DNA from: Mermis nigrescens
Taxonomy: Eukaryota > Nematoda > Enoplea > Mermithida > Mermithidae
Direction: 5' to 3'
Length of the DNA stretch: 64,000 nucleotides
Assembly: GCA_036768485.1 (NCBI GenBank)
Contig: JAVLUZ010000513.1
Span: 1,327,413 to 1,391,412, forward strand
Both the position numbers and the translations under genes were made by a program. A model generated the notes under the pieces. That model ran no database searches. It had not been told where the DNA came from and saw nothing but the letters and a program-made list of their open reading frames with translations. Below are positions 24,150 through 36,758 of the stretch, one piece after another (within the stretch, counting starts at the first letter, position 1; each line of letters opens with the position of its first letter).

Positions 24150-26350
24150 AAATATCAAATGTAAGGAACACTAACGCTTCGATTTGGTAGTAAAATAAGT
24201 TTGTAGTATAGACTACATATTAACAACAAATGAATAGTGCAAACTTTACACAACTACTAGGTGTAGAGAATACTAACAGTTTACGGCTTATTAATGTACA
24301 TGATTACAATAAAGCTGCATATCTTTGTCGACTTCTGTGCACAGTAGTGTGATTGCTGGTTCATTTTAAACCACTTTTGCAGGCAATTTACATCAATTAA
24401 ACGATAGCTCTCCATGTGCAAGATTTTGTGAAACATATTATAAACACGGCTAAGAAGGATTTAACTTTAATGCAACCCATTTAAGACAAAATTACGTCTC
24501 TTCAATGATCTAAGGACACTTGAACATAATTTTTAAATCACTTTAGATTACTTTTGAGGGTAAACAAACTCACTTAATTGATGTCTCACATATGAATCTT
24601 TGAAAATTTCTTGACTTCAGTTACAAAGTCTCTGCAAGTCTATCGAATTAAGGTTAACACGTAATGTAAACTTTACACAAACACATAGCGTAAAGAATAT
24701 TTTAGTCGGATTCGTAATTTTGATATTGCTCCCATATTACTTTCAACATTTATTTAAAAAATGAGTCCATAATGTTTTAAAGACAATAAACATTAGGTTT
24801 AAACCACTTTGCAATACTGCTGAGTGTAAGCAAGCGCGCCCAACTGACGTATATATTTCATTCCCTGTAAATTTTTATATCTCAGGAAAAAATTTCGGAT
24901 TTTGCAATGCTCTAGAACAAAGGCTAACATGCAGTGTAAAAAATTACTCGGATATTATGATCAACATTCATGAAAAAATTATGTCTCTACAATGGTCTGA
25001 GGACATATAAACAATGAGTGTAAACTACTTTACATCACTGTTGGATGTAAACAAACGCACCTACGTGACGTCTCACATATGATCCTTTGAAAACTTCTAG
25101 ACTCCAGGAAAAAATTAGGTTTCTGGAATGCTCAAAAACGAAGATAAATACATATGTAGTGTAAACTTCATGTAAACACCTAGTGTAAAGAAGATTTTAG
25201 TCAGATTCGTAATTTTGATATTGTTCCGATATTACGATTAATATTTATGAAAAAATTAAGTCTACATAATGTTCTATGGGCAAACTAACAATTGGTGTAA
25301 ACTACTTTACAACACCGTAGAGTGTAAACATATGTGCCAGACTGGCATATCAAATTTGGTTCCTGGTCCATTTCTAGACTTGATAAACGTGTCCCTGACT
25401 CGTATCCGGAGAAGCAGGCAGAAAAAACAAGACAGAAACGCATTTTAGACTCCAAATTTTTGACTTTACACTCGCTAAATATTAATGTATAGACAATTTG
25501 CTTTGACATGCATCCGATATAAAGCACTTTATTTTTATTCTATTAGACTTATCCCGACTTCTGGACGGAGAAAGTGGCGAACAAAAAACGCAACAAAAAC
25601 GTATTTTCCATCATTTAGAACACTGTAAACTTTAAAATTCCGTACCGAACTCCCCATTGAGTTTAAAGAAATTCGGCTTGGTACAATTTGTAGCTTTTAA
25701 ATCGTAGTACATTCCTGTGTGCCAAAATTCTGTTGCAAAAATTATTTGGCATGATTTATCAATCAAACTTCGGAAAAAACGTGTTTTTTAGCCCATTTTT
25801 TACCTCTGATTTCGAACTTTACACCCCCATAAATAACTCAATATTGCGTTTTTTTAAATGCGGTTTGCTGCGATGTTTAGCCCTGTGAGGCACTTTATTA
25901 ATGCTGTCTTCGATTTGCACTGACTCATAAGCGGAAAAATTTGGCAGAGAAATCTTAGTTAAAATCCGTTTTTTTACACCATCCACTAGAGTGTAAACTT
26001 TAAACCCCAGGATCTAACTCACCATAGAGCATAGAAGACTTTGCTTATATGCAGAATGTAGCCCTTGATCCGCTCTACATTTCTGTCAGAAAACATTTTA
26101 AAAATCTCATAACCGGAGTTAGTATCGGACATAGGAAGGTTGAAAACTCGACCAAAAAGTGCTTTTTCACCCCCAGATTCTCGCACTCTTTACACTGCCG
26201 TTCGATAAATAATGCGAATTTTAAAAAACAAAAAAAGTGTCATCTGTAGAATTCATCCCTCTATTATCCTATTCTGTTCAATCCTTCGAGTCAACAATAC
26301 TCAGTTGTCCACATGCCGCAGTAAAAAGGTCCCAAAATTTGTCCTATGTT
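24150..26350. repeat. Degenerate repeats rich in GTGTAAAC / GTTTACAC
   Basis: Diverged repeat units, a few hundred bp each, contain AGTGTAAACT, TTTAGTC-GATTCGTAATTTTG and TCTCACATATGA-like words. The same content is present in reverse complement at 61370-63450. Frames within it are short and lack domains. Confidence 0.75.
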
Positions 26351-26805
26351 ATAACGTTACACAAAAAACTTTACACCTTCTTTACACAGTCAATTTTGAG
26401 TTTCAAGAAAAACAAAAAAACACGGGCAGCGAATTTTTTTATTATCTTTCTTTTAAAAAAAACCGCACCTTCCAGAAGTGTCCCGTTATAGCTGTAGGGG
26501 AGTGCCCAGGTGTTGGGGGTACCCAAGTATATTATAGGTACGCGCTAACGCGCTACCTATGATGAGATGGATTTATTGAAATGAGTAATGAACGAACGGC
26601 GTCATATTACGCAGGAAAGATTTACGGTAGCTGCGGACCACCTAATATGGTGGACAAACATTCGCAAACATGTCGTCAATGAATGTTTGCAAAAGTTTGC
26701 AAACCTCCGAATATCGATTTTTTATGCAATGCTAAAATTGTTTGCAAACTTTTTCAAACAAAACATGTTTGGGGCTCCGTCTGTGTCTCGGACTGTATGT
26801 ATGTA

Positions 26806-27350
26806 AAGAAGAACCTATAGGTACCCACATTCTGTATGTATGCATGAGCTCACATTTAATCCGTTTTTCGTAGTGCATGGAATTCGCTAGGCAAACACAA
26901 TTTTTTATTACTTTAGCCATCAATTTCTTTATTGCTCCCTCGGTGAACTATTCAAAATTCGTTCCTACTCCGCCGAGCAAGGGAAAATTCTAGTGCTACA
27001 GTAATAAGTAAATCACTTTTTCGAAATCGAAAAACATTAACAATGATCATAACAAACATTTTGTGAACAAATAGAAAATAGTGAAGCACAAGCAAAATTG
27101 TAACAGAGCGATCGGAATACATAAACCATTCAAGGTGATAACAATCACTGATTAACAGACGAGCAGATAATAATAATGCACAACACAATAAAAACCGCTA
27201 CAAAGCGATAGAATTGATTATCGTAATAAAAAATACATAAACAGGAACAGCAGGTACATAACTTCGCATAATTAAAGTCACATTCAGTTTACTGTATAGT
27301 GTACACCGAACGCCTTTTTAAGAAAGAAGAAAACGCCCGTGTATCGACCA
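26806..27350. other. No gene recognised
   Basis: AT-rich flank of the foldback element. The frames here are short and carry no domain. Confidence 0.45.
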
Positions 27351-27930
27351 CCAAACCAGGGCAGTAATTATATGCAGTCAACTGCAGGTAATATAGCATA
27401 CAATGTAAAATTGTATGCAGTCAAAAACCAGCGGCCTGGACTGCAGGTAATATAGCACTCAATGTGAAATTATATGCAGTCAAAAACCAGCGGCCTGGAC
27501 TCTAGGTTATATAGCACGCACACAATAAGATATTATATGCAGTCAAGTTGAATGAATATTCATGTGGGAAGCTGGCGCTTTGCTCGCATTTTAACTTGTA
27601 GTAGATGGTTTTAGAAGGTACTTTTATTTGAGATGGTCTGGCAAAATCTGCTTCCTCGCTAGGGAATGTTTTTGCGCTGCATGGGTAGCAGCTTCAATAG
27701 CTGCCCAGTTACCCAATAGCGCATTTTGATCGGCCAGCATAAGCTCTGGTCCTGCTTGATAGATATTAAGTAGCTGTTGCTGCTCTTGTCCTCATTCTGG
27801 GGAATGGTTTTACTATAGTAGAAATAAAATGCCTTGAGAATCTTATGATGTCAAAATGTCCAATAATTGACGCCGCAATGGTTATTTATTTAGCCATAAA
27901 ATTACATTTAAACGCAAGAAAAGGGCGAAA

Positions 27931-29849
27931 ATGGCTAAAAATAAAGTATATAGACCGCGAAGGCATGTACTTTACTTTCCTGTTGGATCGACTTCAGAGC
28001 TGACTGCGTTAAGAAGAAAACCTATCAGGGAGTTAACGTATCACATAGTGTTCGAACTATTGCTGCGCGCTAGGGATTTTTGCCTCAAAAGAATTGACTC
28101 GTTTCAATGTTTTTTCACTAATTCTCGTAGTCTGATAAACAAATTAGGTGATCTACACTTTATGTTAATTGAAGAAAAATTTGAAATCCTATTTTTTGTG
28201 AAACTTAGCTCCACGAAGGTATAACTAATGGTCTTTTATGCCCTCTAAATAATTATCAAATTTTTCGCTCTGATCGAGTTAATTCCAGAGGTGGTGGTGT
28301 TGCTGTATTCATTAAAAATGCATATAATGCTATATCTATAAAGCCCCCTGATGCTCTAGTTGTCCCTGAACTGTTTCTGATTGATATTATTGATGGTTTT
28401 AACAAAATTCGTTTCGTTCTTGTATATCGCTCTCCTAAATATGACTTTGCTTATGCTGAAACACTTTGTAAATGCATGGAATGGGCAATAATGGTTCCTT
28501 ATTCTGTTGTTATTTTAGGTGATTTCAACCTACCTAAAATTAATTGGATAAACAACACCAATTAGTAAGCCAAAGTACACACGAGAATAATATAATCGAC
28601 CTTGTTTTTGGGACAAATCTTGTACACAATGTTACTGTCAGGCCCGTATCCAGGGGGGATAGGGGGGCACGTGCCCCCCGAAATTAAATCTGAAGATAAT
28701 TTTTTCCTTTACTCCCCCTTTGGTATTTTGGTAAAAATTGCAAAAACTTTTCGGCGCTTCGCGCCGAACTCATGTTATTAAGCTAATAATGAAGGTTAGT
28801 GTTTTGTGTTTATATGATATTTTGTTCACAAAAGTTAAAATAGCTCCGTTGCGCACCTCCTACTTCATTTCACATTGCTCTTTCTTTTAAGATTGCTTGC
28901 TGCCGTAAACTGACAGCTCACGTAAAACGCAATCGTCGATTTACAATGGTTGAAATTTGTTAAGTGAAAACCACAAGGTTCAGCAGACTGTATGTGTGTG
29001 TGTGTTGTGTGTGTGTTGTGTGTGTGCATGGTCAAGCTCGCTCAGTCATACTGCATAATATGAACTGAAAAAGAGGTGTATTATGCAAAGCATTACTTTC
29101 ACTCATCTCATCCTACACTGTTTTTATTATTTTTACTTTTAGTAGAATGGATAGGATTCACTTTTTGTCATGACTAAAAAATTAATTAAAAACTACTTAT
29201 TAACAAAATTCCAATGGAGAAATCCTAGCTTAGTACTTCTACAGAATAGTGATTTTTATGACGTTATCAAGACATATTAACGCTTGTATCTCCGCCCAAG
29301 TGGGAGCAATACCGTCCTAAGCGGGAGCGAAATCGACCTAGGCGGGAGTAATACCACCAACATAAACCTACAAAATTACGAAGTTTGAAAAAAATCAATA
29401 ACCATAAATCACTACTCTGTAGAAGTGCCCCTGGATGTAGTCAACATTCTCATCATTTATGTTGCCATTTCTTGGAAGAATTTGCGAAATTCATCCTTTG
29501 GTCCCCCTTATGTTTTTTGAAAATTTTGGTAGTGTGTGCCCCCCCCCGAAACAAAATCCTGGATACGGGCCTGGTTACTGTTTTACCATCATTTTCTAAC
29601 AGCGATCATAACTGTATCACTGTTCATTGTTCTCTCAAGCTCAAAGATAAATACAATTTGGCTGAACTTAACTTTAGAAAAGCAAATTATACTGAAATCA
29701 CTAATAGACTTAATTGTATATCTTGGCCTGATGCCTTTTCTCAATGCACTAATGTTAATGAAATGTATGAATTATGTTTAACGATATTAAACTCATTGAT
29801 CGACTCTTTCGTTCCTAGGACATATCAAAAATCAAAAAAACCACCGTAA
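27931..29849 (+). pseudogene. LINE (CR1/Jockey-like) endonuclease domain, interrupted
   Basis: An APE-type endonuclease would nick target DNA for reverse transcription. Open segments: 27931-28224 has FFTNSRSLINKLGDLHFML. A shifted frame at 28248-28564 has GGGVAVFIK, VYRSP and VVILGDFNLPKINW (the catalytic GDFN). The last part, 29582-29849, has SFSNSDHNCI (the catalytic SDH). A 935-bp hAT-type element with an 8-bp duplication sits between the last two (28639-29573). Frame breaks and the insertion make it inactive. Confidence 0.88.
28639..29573. mobile_element. H2 hAT-type non-autonomous element in the LINE
   Basis: TIRs are CAGGCCCGTATCCAGG at the left and its exact inverse CCTGGATACGGGCCTG at the right. 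The 8-bp duplications GTTACTGT at 28631-28638 and 29574-29581 are perfect. It contains one CGGCGCTTCGCGCCG hairpin (28752-28766), a GT-rich microsatellite (~28990-29035) and three GCGGGAG repeats. No transposase. Confidence 0.95.
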
Positions 29850-30211
29850 TTATCCCCAAAATTTGCGAAAATTATTTTCAAAAAAACTTAAATTGTGGAA
29901 AAGATATAAGAATATTTGCTCCACAACTAATAAAGTCCTATATAAAAACCATTGTAATATTTTGAAATCCGAAATTTCAAATTTTTTTTGCTACCCAAGA
30001 AAAGAATATTCTGAAAGATAAAAGCTTAAAATCGTTTTACAATTTTGTTAACCAAAGACTAGATAATCGTAACCCTATACCTCCAATTAACCATAATCTA
30101 AAAATCATACATGATCCTAAATTAAAATCTGATCTCTTTAATCAGTATTTTGTTTCAAATTTTTCTAAAGATAATAATTCTTTACCCTTCTTCCAGGAGC
30201 GTTCCGATTGC

Positions 30212-31746
30212 GTGTTGCACAACGTTAATTTCGACCCATTTGTTATTATGGACATACTACGAAAAGTGAAAGGATCGCTTTCAACCGGTCCAGATGGCAT
30301 TCCAATGCTATTTTTGAAAAAGTTAATGACTCAAGTAGCTGAACCTATAAGTACTATCTTTAATGTTTCTTTTGCTTCTGGACAGGTCCCAAATCTATGG
30401 AAATTAGTTAACTTTATTCCCATTTATAAAAAGAACAATTCGGCACTAATTTCTAACTACAGACCTATCTCCATTTGTTGTTCTGCTAGTAAAATTATGG
30501 AAAATATTATCAACTCTAAAATCTCAAAGTTTTTGACTGAAAATAGTCTTTTACACCCAAATCAATTTGGTTTTCAAAAATTTAAATCTTGTGAATTGCA
30601 ACTTCTGAAATGTAAATCAGATTGGGTTGATTCTTTGAGCAATAAAATTCCATTAGACATTATTTATATTGATTTTTCTAAAGCTTTTGACCAGGTATCC
30701 CATATCAAACTTTTACATAAACTTTCTAATTTTGGATTAAAAGGTAATCTTGTATGGTTGAATGTTTTCCTTCAGCGATCGATTCCAATGCGTTTGTATC
30801 GGAAATTTATTTTCTGAGTATTTACCCGTTACTAGTGGTGTGCCGCAAGGTAGCCCTTTAAGTCCGACTTTATTTTTGATGTTTATTGACAATATATGTG
30901 ATTTTGCCGTGAATATCAATTTGTATTTGTTTGCAGACAATGTTAAGGTTTTTGGCCCTTCATCAGACCACATTTCTCTTCAATCTTGCTTAGATAATAT
31001 TTCAAGCTGGTCTAAATTATGGCAACTTCCGATTTCTTCTGAAAAAAGCTGTGTTCTTCATTTGGGAAAAAACAACCCTAAAATAAATTATTGCCTCTGC
31101 AACCTAAATATCCCTGATAATTTCGAATATATTCGCGATCTTATTGTTCTAGTTTCTAAAAACCTTAGTTTTAAGGACCACTATAATCACATCATTAAAA
31201 AAGCTTATTCTCGGTCTTTTCTTATTTACAAATCTTTTTTCTCGCGTGACAGAGAAAATTTAATTCGCGCGTTTGTTACCTATGTACGTCCAATCTTGGA
31301 ATATGCATGCTCAGTCTGGAACCCCTACTATATCACTGATATTGATCGAATCGAAAATGTTCAACGCAGGTTTACTAAACGCATATTTGGTTATCGCAGT
31401 GCTTTATCTTATAACAATCATTTGAAAGAATTGAATCTCTTTCATCTTGAGCTGTGCCGGTTACACCTATGCTTATGTAAAATGTTTTCAATCATTCGAG
31501 GTTTTTCATGTTATAAATTTGATGACTTTTTTATCGCTAATACCACTATTACACGTGCTTTCAATTCGTATAAACTAGTTATACCTACTGCCCGCTTCAA
31601 ATTTGCAATAAAAGTAATTTTTCTCATAGATACATTAACATTTGGAGTAGTTTACCGGACACTGTCGTATCATCTCCTAATATTGAAGTTTTCAAAACGA
31701 GATTAGCCAACATTAATTTATATTCATTTTTGAAGGGGCATACTTA
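30212..31746 (+). pseudogene. LINE reverse transcriptase and C-terminus, frameshifted
   Basis: The frame 30212-30817 has LSTGPDGIPMLFLKK, SNYRPISICCSASKIME and IDFSKAFDQVSH. A frame change near 30800 leads to 30762-31706 with SGVPQGSPLSPTLF and LFADN, where the catalytic box is normally [YF]ADD, so the second Asp is now Asn. Then come VRPILEYACSVWNP and NVQRRFTKRIFGY, typical of the CR1/Jockey group. A further shift near 31617 gives WSSLPDTVVSSPNIEVFKTR and the stop at 31744. The tail at about 31850-31870 is ATTC-rich, as in CR1-like elements. Confidence 0.9.
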
Positions 31747-32989
31747 ATTCGTCATGATTATCGTGACCGTATGTCCTTTTGTCATTCCTCTTTATTCGTC
31801 GCATTTACTTATACTCATTATTTCGAATTCACTTGACAATAAATCTTCATTCAAAATTCATTCATTCATACGTACACATTTACTGAAGTATTTTATTTAA
31901 GGAGGAACAAGAACAGCAACAACTACTCAATATCTATCATGCAGGAACAGAGCTTACGCTGGCCCATCAAAATGCGCTAATGGGTTACAGTGCCTGCTAC
32001 CCATATAGCGCAAAAATATTCCCTAGTGAGGAAACAAATCTGCCAGACCATCCCAACTAAAAGTGCCTTCTAAAACCATCTAATACAGGTATGAAATGCG
32101 AGCAAGCGCCAACTACCCATATCAATAAAAATTCAACTTGACTGCATATAATATCACCTTGTGTGCTATATTACCTGCAGTCCAGGCCGCTGGTTTTTTA
32201 CTGCATATGATTTTGCCTTGTGTGCTATATTACCTGCAGTCTAGGCCACTGGTTTTTGACTGCATATAATTTTACATGGTGTGCTATATTACCTGCAGTC
32301 AAGGCTGCTGACTTTTGACTGCATACAATTTTACGTTGTATGCTATATTACCTGCATTTGACTGCATAAAATCACTGCCCCAAACCAGTGCCCGTGTAGG
32401 CGGAGCACCTCACCCTGTACGTATAGAAAACAGCTACGGTTCGGGCCCTTATCCAGATGGTGGGGGTTAGTGGGTTAGGTGCCCCACATCGAAATGAAAT
32501 ATAAGACTGATTTTTTCCTCTACTCACCCTTTTGCTTGGCTAAAGTTAAGAAGGAGCAAAACGAATTCGGAATGCCAAAATTTTTGTGCCGAACTGGCAA
32601 AAAATTTGGTGAAAACCTGAGCCGTAATTGCAAAGTTGCGGGTAACTGTTGATTTGAGAGTTGGGTGCAAGTCCACCATTTTTTTCCACTTTTTGATCTA
32701 TTTGCCAACCAAAATTTTGGGAAATGGAAATAATTTTTGGGCTTGGTTTGCATTTGTGGAAAATTTTTGTAATGTTAAAAATGCATTTTAGAGAGTTAGA
32801 ACCACACCTGGACAATGGGTTCAACTCGGTTCAACCCGGTATCACCTGATGGCCACTCGGTATCACCTTGGAAAATGACCGGTGTCACCTGAATTTTTTG
32901 TGAAAAAATGAAGATACACACTGCAAAACCAATGTAGGATTACTAAAACATGTAAATAGATCATTTAGACATATAGCCCAATCAGTAGT

Positions 32990-34840
32990 CCAACTAAACA
33001 ACCAACCAACCAACCAGTCAGCCAACCAATCAACCAAATAAATAACTAACTAACCAACCAAGCCAACCAATCAACCAACTTATCAACCAACCAACCAAAC
33101 AACCAACTAACCAACCAAATAACCAACCTACCAACCAACCAATCAACCAACCAACCAACAAACTAACTATAACTAACTAAGTAATAACTAACCAACCGAT
33201 CAACCAACTTACCAACCAACCAAACAACCAAACAATCAACCAACCAACTAATTAACCAACCAACCAACCAACCAACCAAAACCAACCAACCAACCAACCA
33301 AATAACCAGCCAACCAACCAACCAACCAGCCAACCAATCAACCCACCACTTAACTAAAAAAACTAACTAACCAGCCAACCAATCAACCAACTTATCAACC
33401 AACCAACCAAACAATCAACTAACCAACCAAACAACCAACCAGCCAACCAACAAACCAACCAGTCAACTAACCAACCAACCAGCCAACCAACCAACCGACT
33501 AACCAGCCAACCAACCAACCATCAACCAAGCAACCAGCCAATTAACCAACCAACCAACCAACCAATCAACCAAACCAACCAACTAACTATAACTAACTAA
33601 CTAACTAACTAACCAACCGATCAACCAACTTACTAACCAACCAACCAACCAAACAACCAAACAATCAACCAACCAACTAATTAACCAACCAAACAGCCAG
33701 TCAACCAACCAGCCAACCAACCGACCAACCAACCAGCCGACCAACCAACCAGCCAACTAACCAACCAACCAACCAACCAACCAACCAACCAACCAACCAA
33801 CCAACCAGCCAACCAGCCAACCAATCAACCAAGCACTTGACTAAAAAACAAACTAACCAACCAGCTAAGCAATCAACCAACTTATCAACCAACCAACCAA
33901 ACAATCAACTAACCAACCAACCAACCAACCAGCCAACCAACAAACCAACCAGTCAACTAACCAACCCATTAACCAACAAACCAACTAAGTAACTAACTAA
34001 CCAACCAATCAACCAACTTACCAACCAACCAACCAACCAACTAACCAACCAACCAGCCAAACTAACCAGCCAACCAACCAACCAACCAACCAACCAACCA
34101 ACCAACCAACCAACTAACCAACCAACCAACCAACCAACCAACCAACCAACTAACTAGCTAACTAATTAATCAGCCAACCAACCAATCAACCGGTCAACCA
34201 ATAGCAAACTAAACAGCCAACCAACTAACCAATTAATTAACCAACCAAACAACCACCAAACAATCAACAACCAACCAATTAACCAACCAGCCAACCAACC
34301 AATCCACCCACCAACAAACCAACCAACCAACCAACTAACTAACCAACCAACCCACTAACCAACCAACCAATCAACCAACCAACCAACCAACTAAACAACC
34401 AACCAATCATATGGCCATAAACAACAAAACAATAGGCCAATCAACCAACCAACTAGCCAATTAAACAATTAACCGGCCAACCTACCACCCAACCAAACTG
34501 CTCAAACAACTATCTGGCCAACCAACCAATTAGCCAATCAATGCATAACCGACCGATCAACCAACTCACAAATCAATCACTCAGCCAATGAACGAACTAA
34601 CCAACCAGTCTGCTGATAAACTGACAAGCCAACCCATTTAATGACCAACCAACCAAATGACGAATCATCAGATCAATCAAGCATCTAACCGACCAATCAA
34701 CCAGCCACTTAGCCAACAAACCAACCAGTCAATCGATCAATTAGTCAACCATTTAACCAGTCAATCAATCAACCAACCAAGCAACCGATCAATCATTTAA
34801 TCAACCGACCAGCCAACTGACGAACCAACCACTCAACCAT
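32990..34840. repeat. (CCAA)n tetranucleotide array, ~1.85 kb
   Basis: Imperfect CCAA/CCAG/CTAA repeats. Their WLVG-type minus-strand frames are repeat artefacts. Purity falls towards 34840. Confidence 0.97.
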
Positions 34841-34859
34841 TAATTCCTAAAATTTTTTC

Positions 34860-36758
34860 CCGACTTTTCAACTAAAAAGCTACACATGTTTTTGACGTTT
34901 CACAGCGTAAAAATACTAAAATTTACAGTGCTTGGCGCCATTTATTTAAAAACTCACCTTTTGCTTATTTCAGTTTTCGATAGATGAAATTTTTCGGCAA
35001 ATAAGATTTTCTGCATTTTTATCATACAAAAAAGTGCAAAATCGAGCGCAAAAGTATATGAATGTCGAAAATTTTTCAGCGCTTCGCGCCAGATAGCTAT
35101 TTCAGCATACTTTTATACTATTTTCATTTCTTGTACAACTTTTTAAAATTTCCGACGCTACGCATCAAACGCTACAAATACGGGAAATCGAGCAGTAATT
35201 CAAGCTTCTAAACGTCCTTCCGCCAGAAATCCACAAATTTTCCGGTACTTCGCGCTGGAATTTCACTGAAGTCAACGAAATTCAATGATTTTTTTCGCAC
35301 AAAATTGTCGAAAACTTTAAACATTTTCGAAGAAATGTTGTGCTAAAATCGATTTCAAACAAAAGTAGACAACGTAAATCACTGAAAAAACGCCAGTCCG
35401 CATGTGAAGGTCCTAAATTATTTGTCAATAAAAAAAGTCTGCAAAATCTACTTGAAAATGGTAAAAATATGAAAATATTTCATTAACTATTCTGTATTTT
35501 TTATCTTTGGAAACCTATAAATTGAAAGACTTCGGAGACCGTCTTTGCATTTGAACAAAAGGGACCTTGTATAAAAACACTGGACAGAGGCATGCAATCG
35601 GTGCAGGTATCAGGGCGTAAAATCCGCTGCTACTGCGGCTGGCATTCAAGACTGAAGTCAAACATTGATTTAAAATAATTTCTACATTTCTTATCTTTAG
35701 AAATGTGTCAAATTGAGCTTCATAAAAACGCCCACTTTGCGCCAGATATAAATGCTGCTTAGCTTATATTTGTAAACCTGCAAAAGTGAGCATAAAAGAA
35801 TAAATACATCGAAAATTTCCAGCGCTTCACGCCGGATATAATTTCTATTGCATACATTCAGAAAGCTGCAAAATTGAGCTCATAAGGATAAAAACATCGG
35901 AAATTTACAGCGCTTCGCGCAAACTATAATTACTGTATTGCTGTTTAGAAAGTTGCAAAATTTAGGTAAAAGGATAGAACTCTCAAAAATTTTCGGCGAT
36001 TCGCGCATAGGCATAATTACTGGATTGTTTATATCCAGAAACCTGCAAAATTTGAGTTAAAAAAGATAAAAATGTGGAAATGTTTTGAGCGCTTCGCGCC
36101 AGATATAATTTAAGCGCTCTCTCTATTAGGAAAGCTTCAAAATTCAGCTTGAGGAGATCAGAAAGTCAAGAATTTTTCGCCAGTTTTAAAATACGCCTGT
36201 TTTTGCACTGTTTGTCTTCAAAGGCTGCAAAATTGAGTTTAAAAGAGTAAAAATGCTAAAACATTTCTCGAATCAAAAATTTTAGATTTTTTCGAATATT
36301 TTCATTCACCATTATATGGAGCTTGTCGACAGACGTTTAGCCGAATATATTTTTGTACTAGGTTAAAAATTTATAGCTGGCGCAAAATTTCAGAGGACAA
36401 AATCTAAATACCAGAATTTTGTCTGTCACTTATCAACCTCTACATGCCTCAAAATTAAGTCGAGGGTGATGAAAATGCCACAATTTTCCATTAATAATGC
36501 CAACGTTACTTATTTATTCATAAGTCTGTTTCGATAAATTCCTAAAATTGAGCTGAAATGGGAAATTATCGACATTTCTTCTAGATTTAATATTCTTATT
36601 TCCCGTTTCGCATGAAAGAAGCAGTTACAAACCTAAGCAAAGTTTAAGGATGATTAAGGCTGCAAATTGTGTGGCGAGAACGGTAATAAGCTTCGGTACT
36701 GCTTGTATACTCTGTATCTCTGAAAAGCGATCATATTGAGCTTAAGATGATAGAAGGT
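34860..36758. repeat. Degenerate satellite with a conserved GCGCTTCGCGCC hairpin
   Basis: Units of roughly 90-200 bp carry GCAAAATTGAGCT-like words and, just after AAATTT(T), the hairpin GCGCTTCGCGCC. Clear hairpins are at 35078, 35821, 35910 and 36089, with degenerate ones at 35246 and 35993. Sequence continuing the array is found after the H4 element, from 39268. Confidence 0.75.

Larger units (their letters stand above)
20805..26795. mobile_element. Large TIR-bearing non-coding element (unclassified)
   Basis: The left end reads AGTCCGAGACACAAACGGAA. The right end is the reverse complement of CAGTCCGAGACACAGACGGA. Both are followed inward by CAAAC-rich sequence, and TA flanks both ends. 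The body from about 22692 to 26562 recurs in opposite orientation at 61209-64000. No transposase or other domain is visible. It may be one 6-kb element, or an inner repeat nested in an outer TIR element. I cannot decide between these from one full copy. Confidence 0.55.
27360..32379. mobile_element. Foldback/MULE-like element with ~450-bp TIRs and 9-bp duplication
   Basis: It starts GGCAGTAATTATATGCAGTC and ends in the inverse. The 9-bp duplications CCAAACCAG at 27351-27359 and 32380-32388 are perfect. The arms (about 27360-27800 and 31900-32379) pair. Each contains three or four ~70-bp subrepeats around CAGCGGCCTGGACTGCAGG. A 9-bp duplication and long subrepeated TIRs fit Mutator/foldback elements. 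No transposase of its own is seen; the centre holds a LINE. Confidence 0.85.

Noticed and set aside
33701..34141. WLVGWLVG frames on the minus strand
   Set aside because: Translation of the (CCAA)n tract; they are present only because the repeat lacks stops in that frame.
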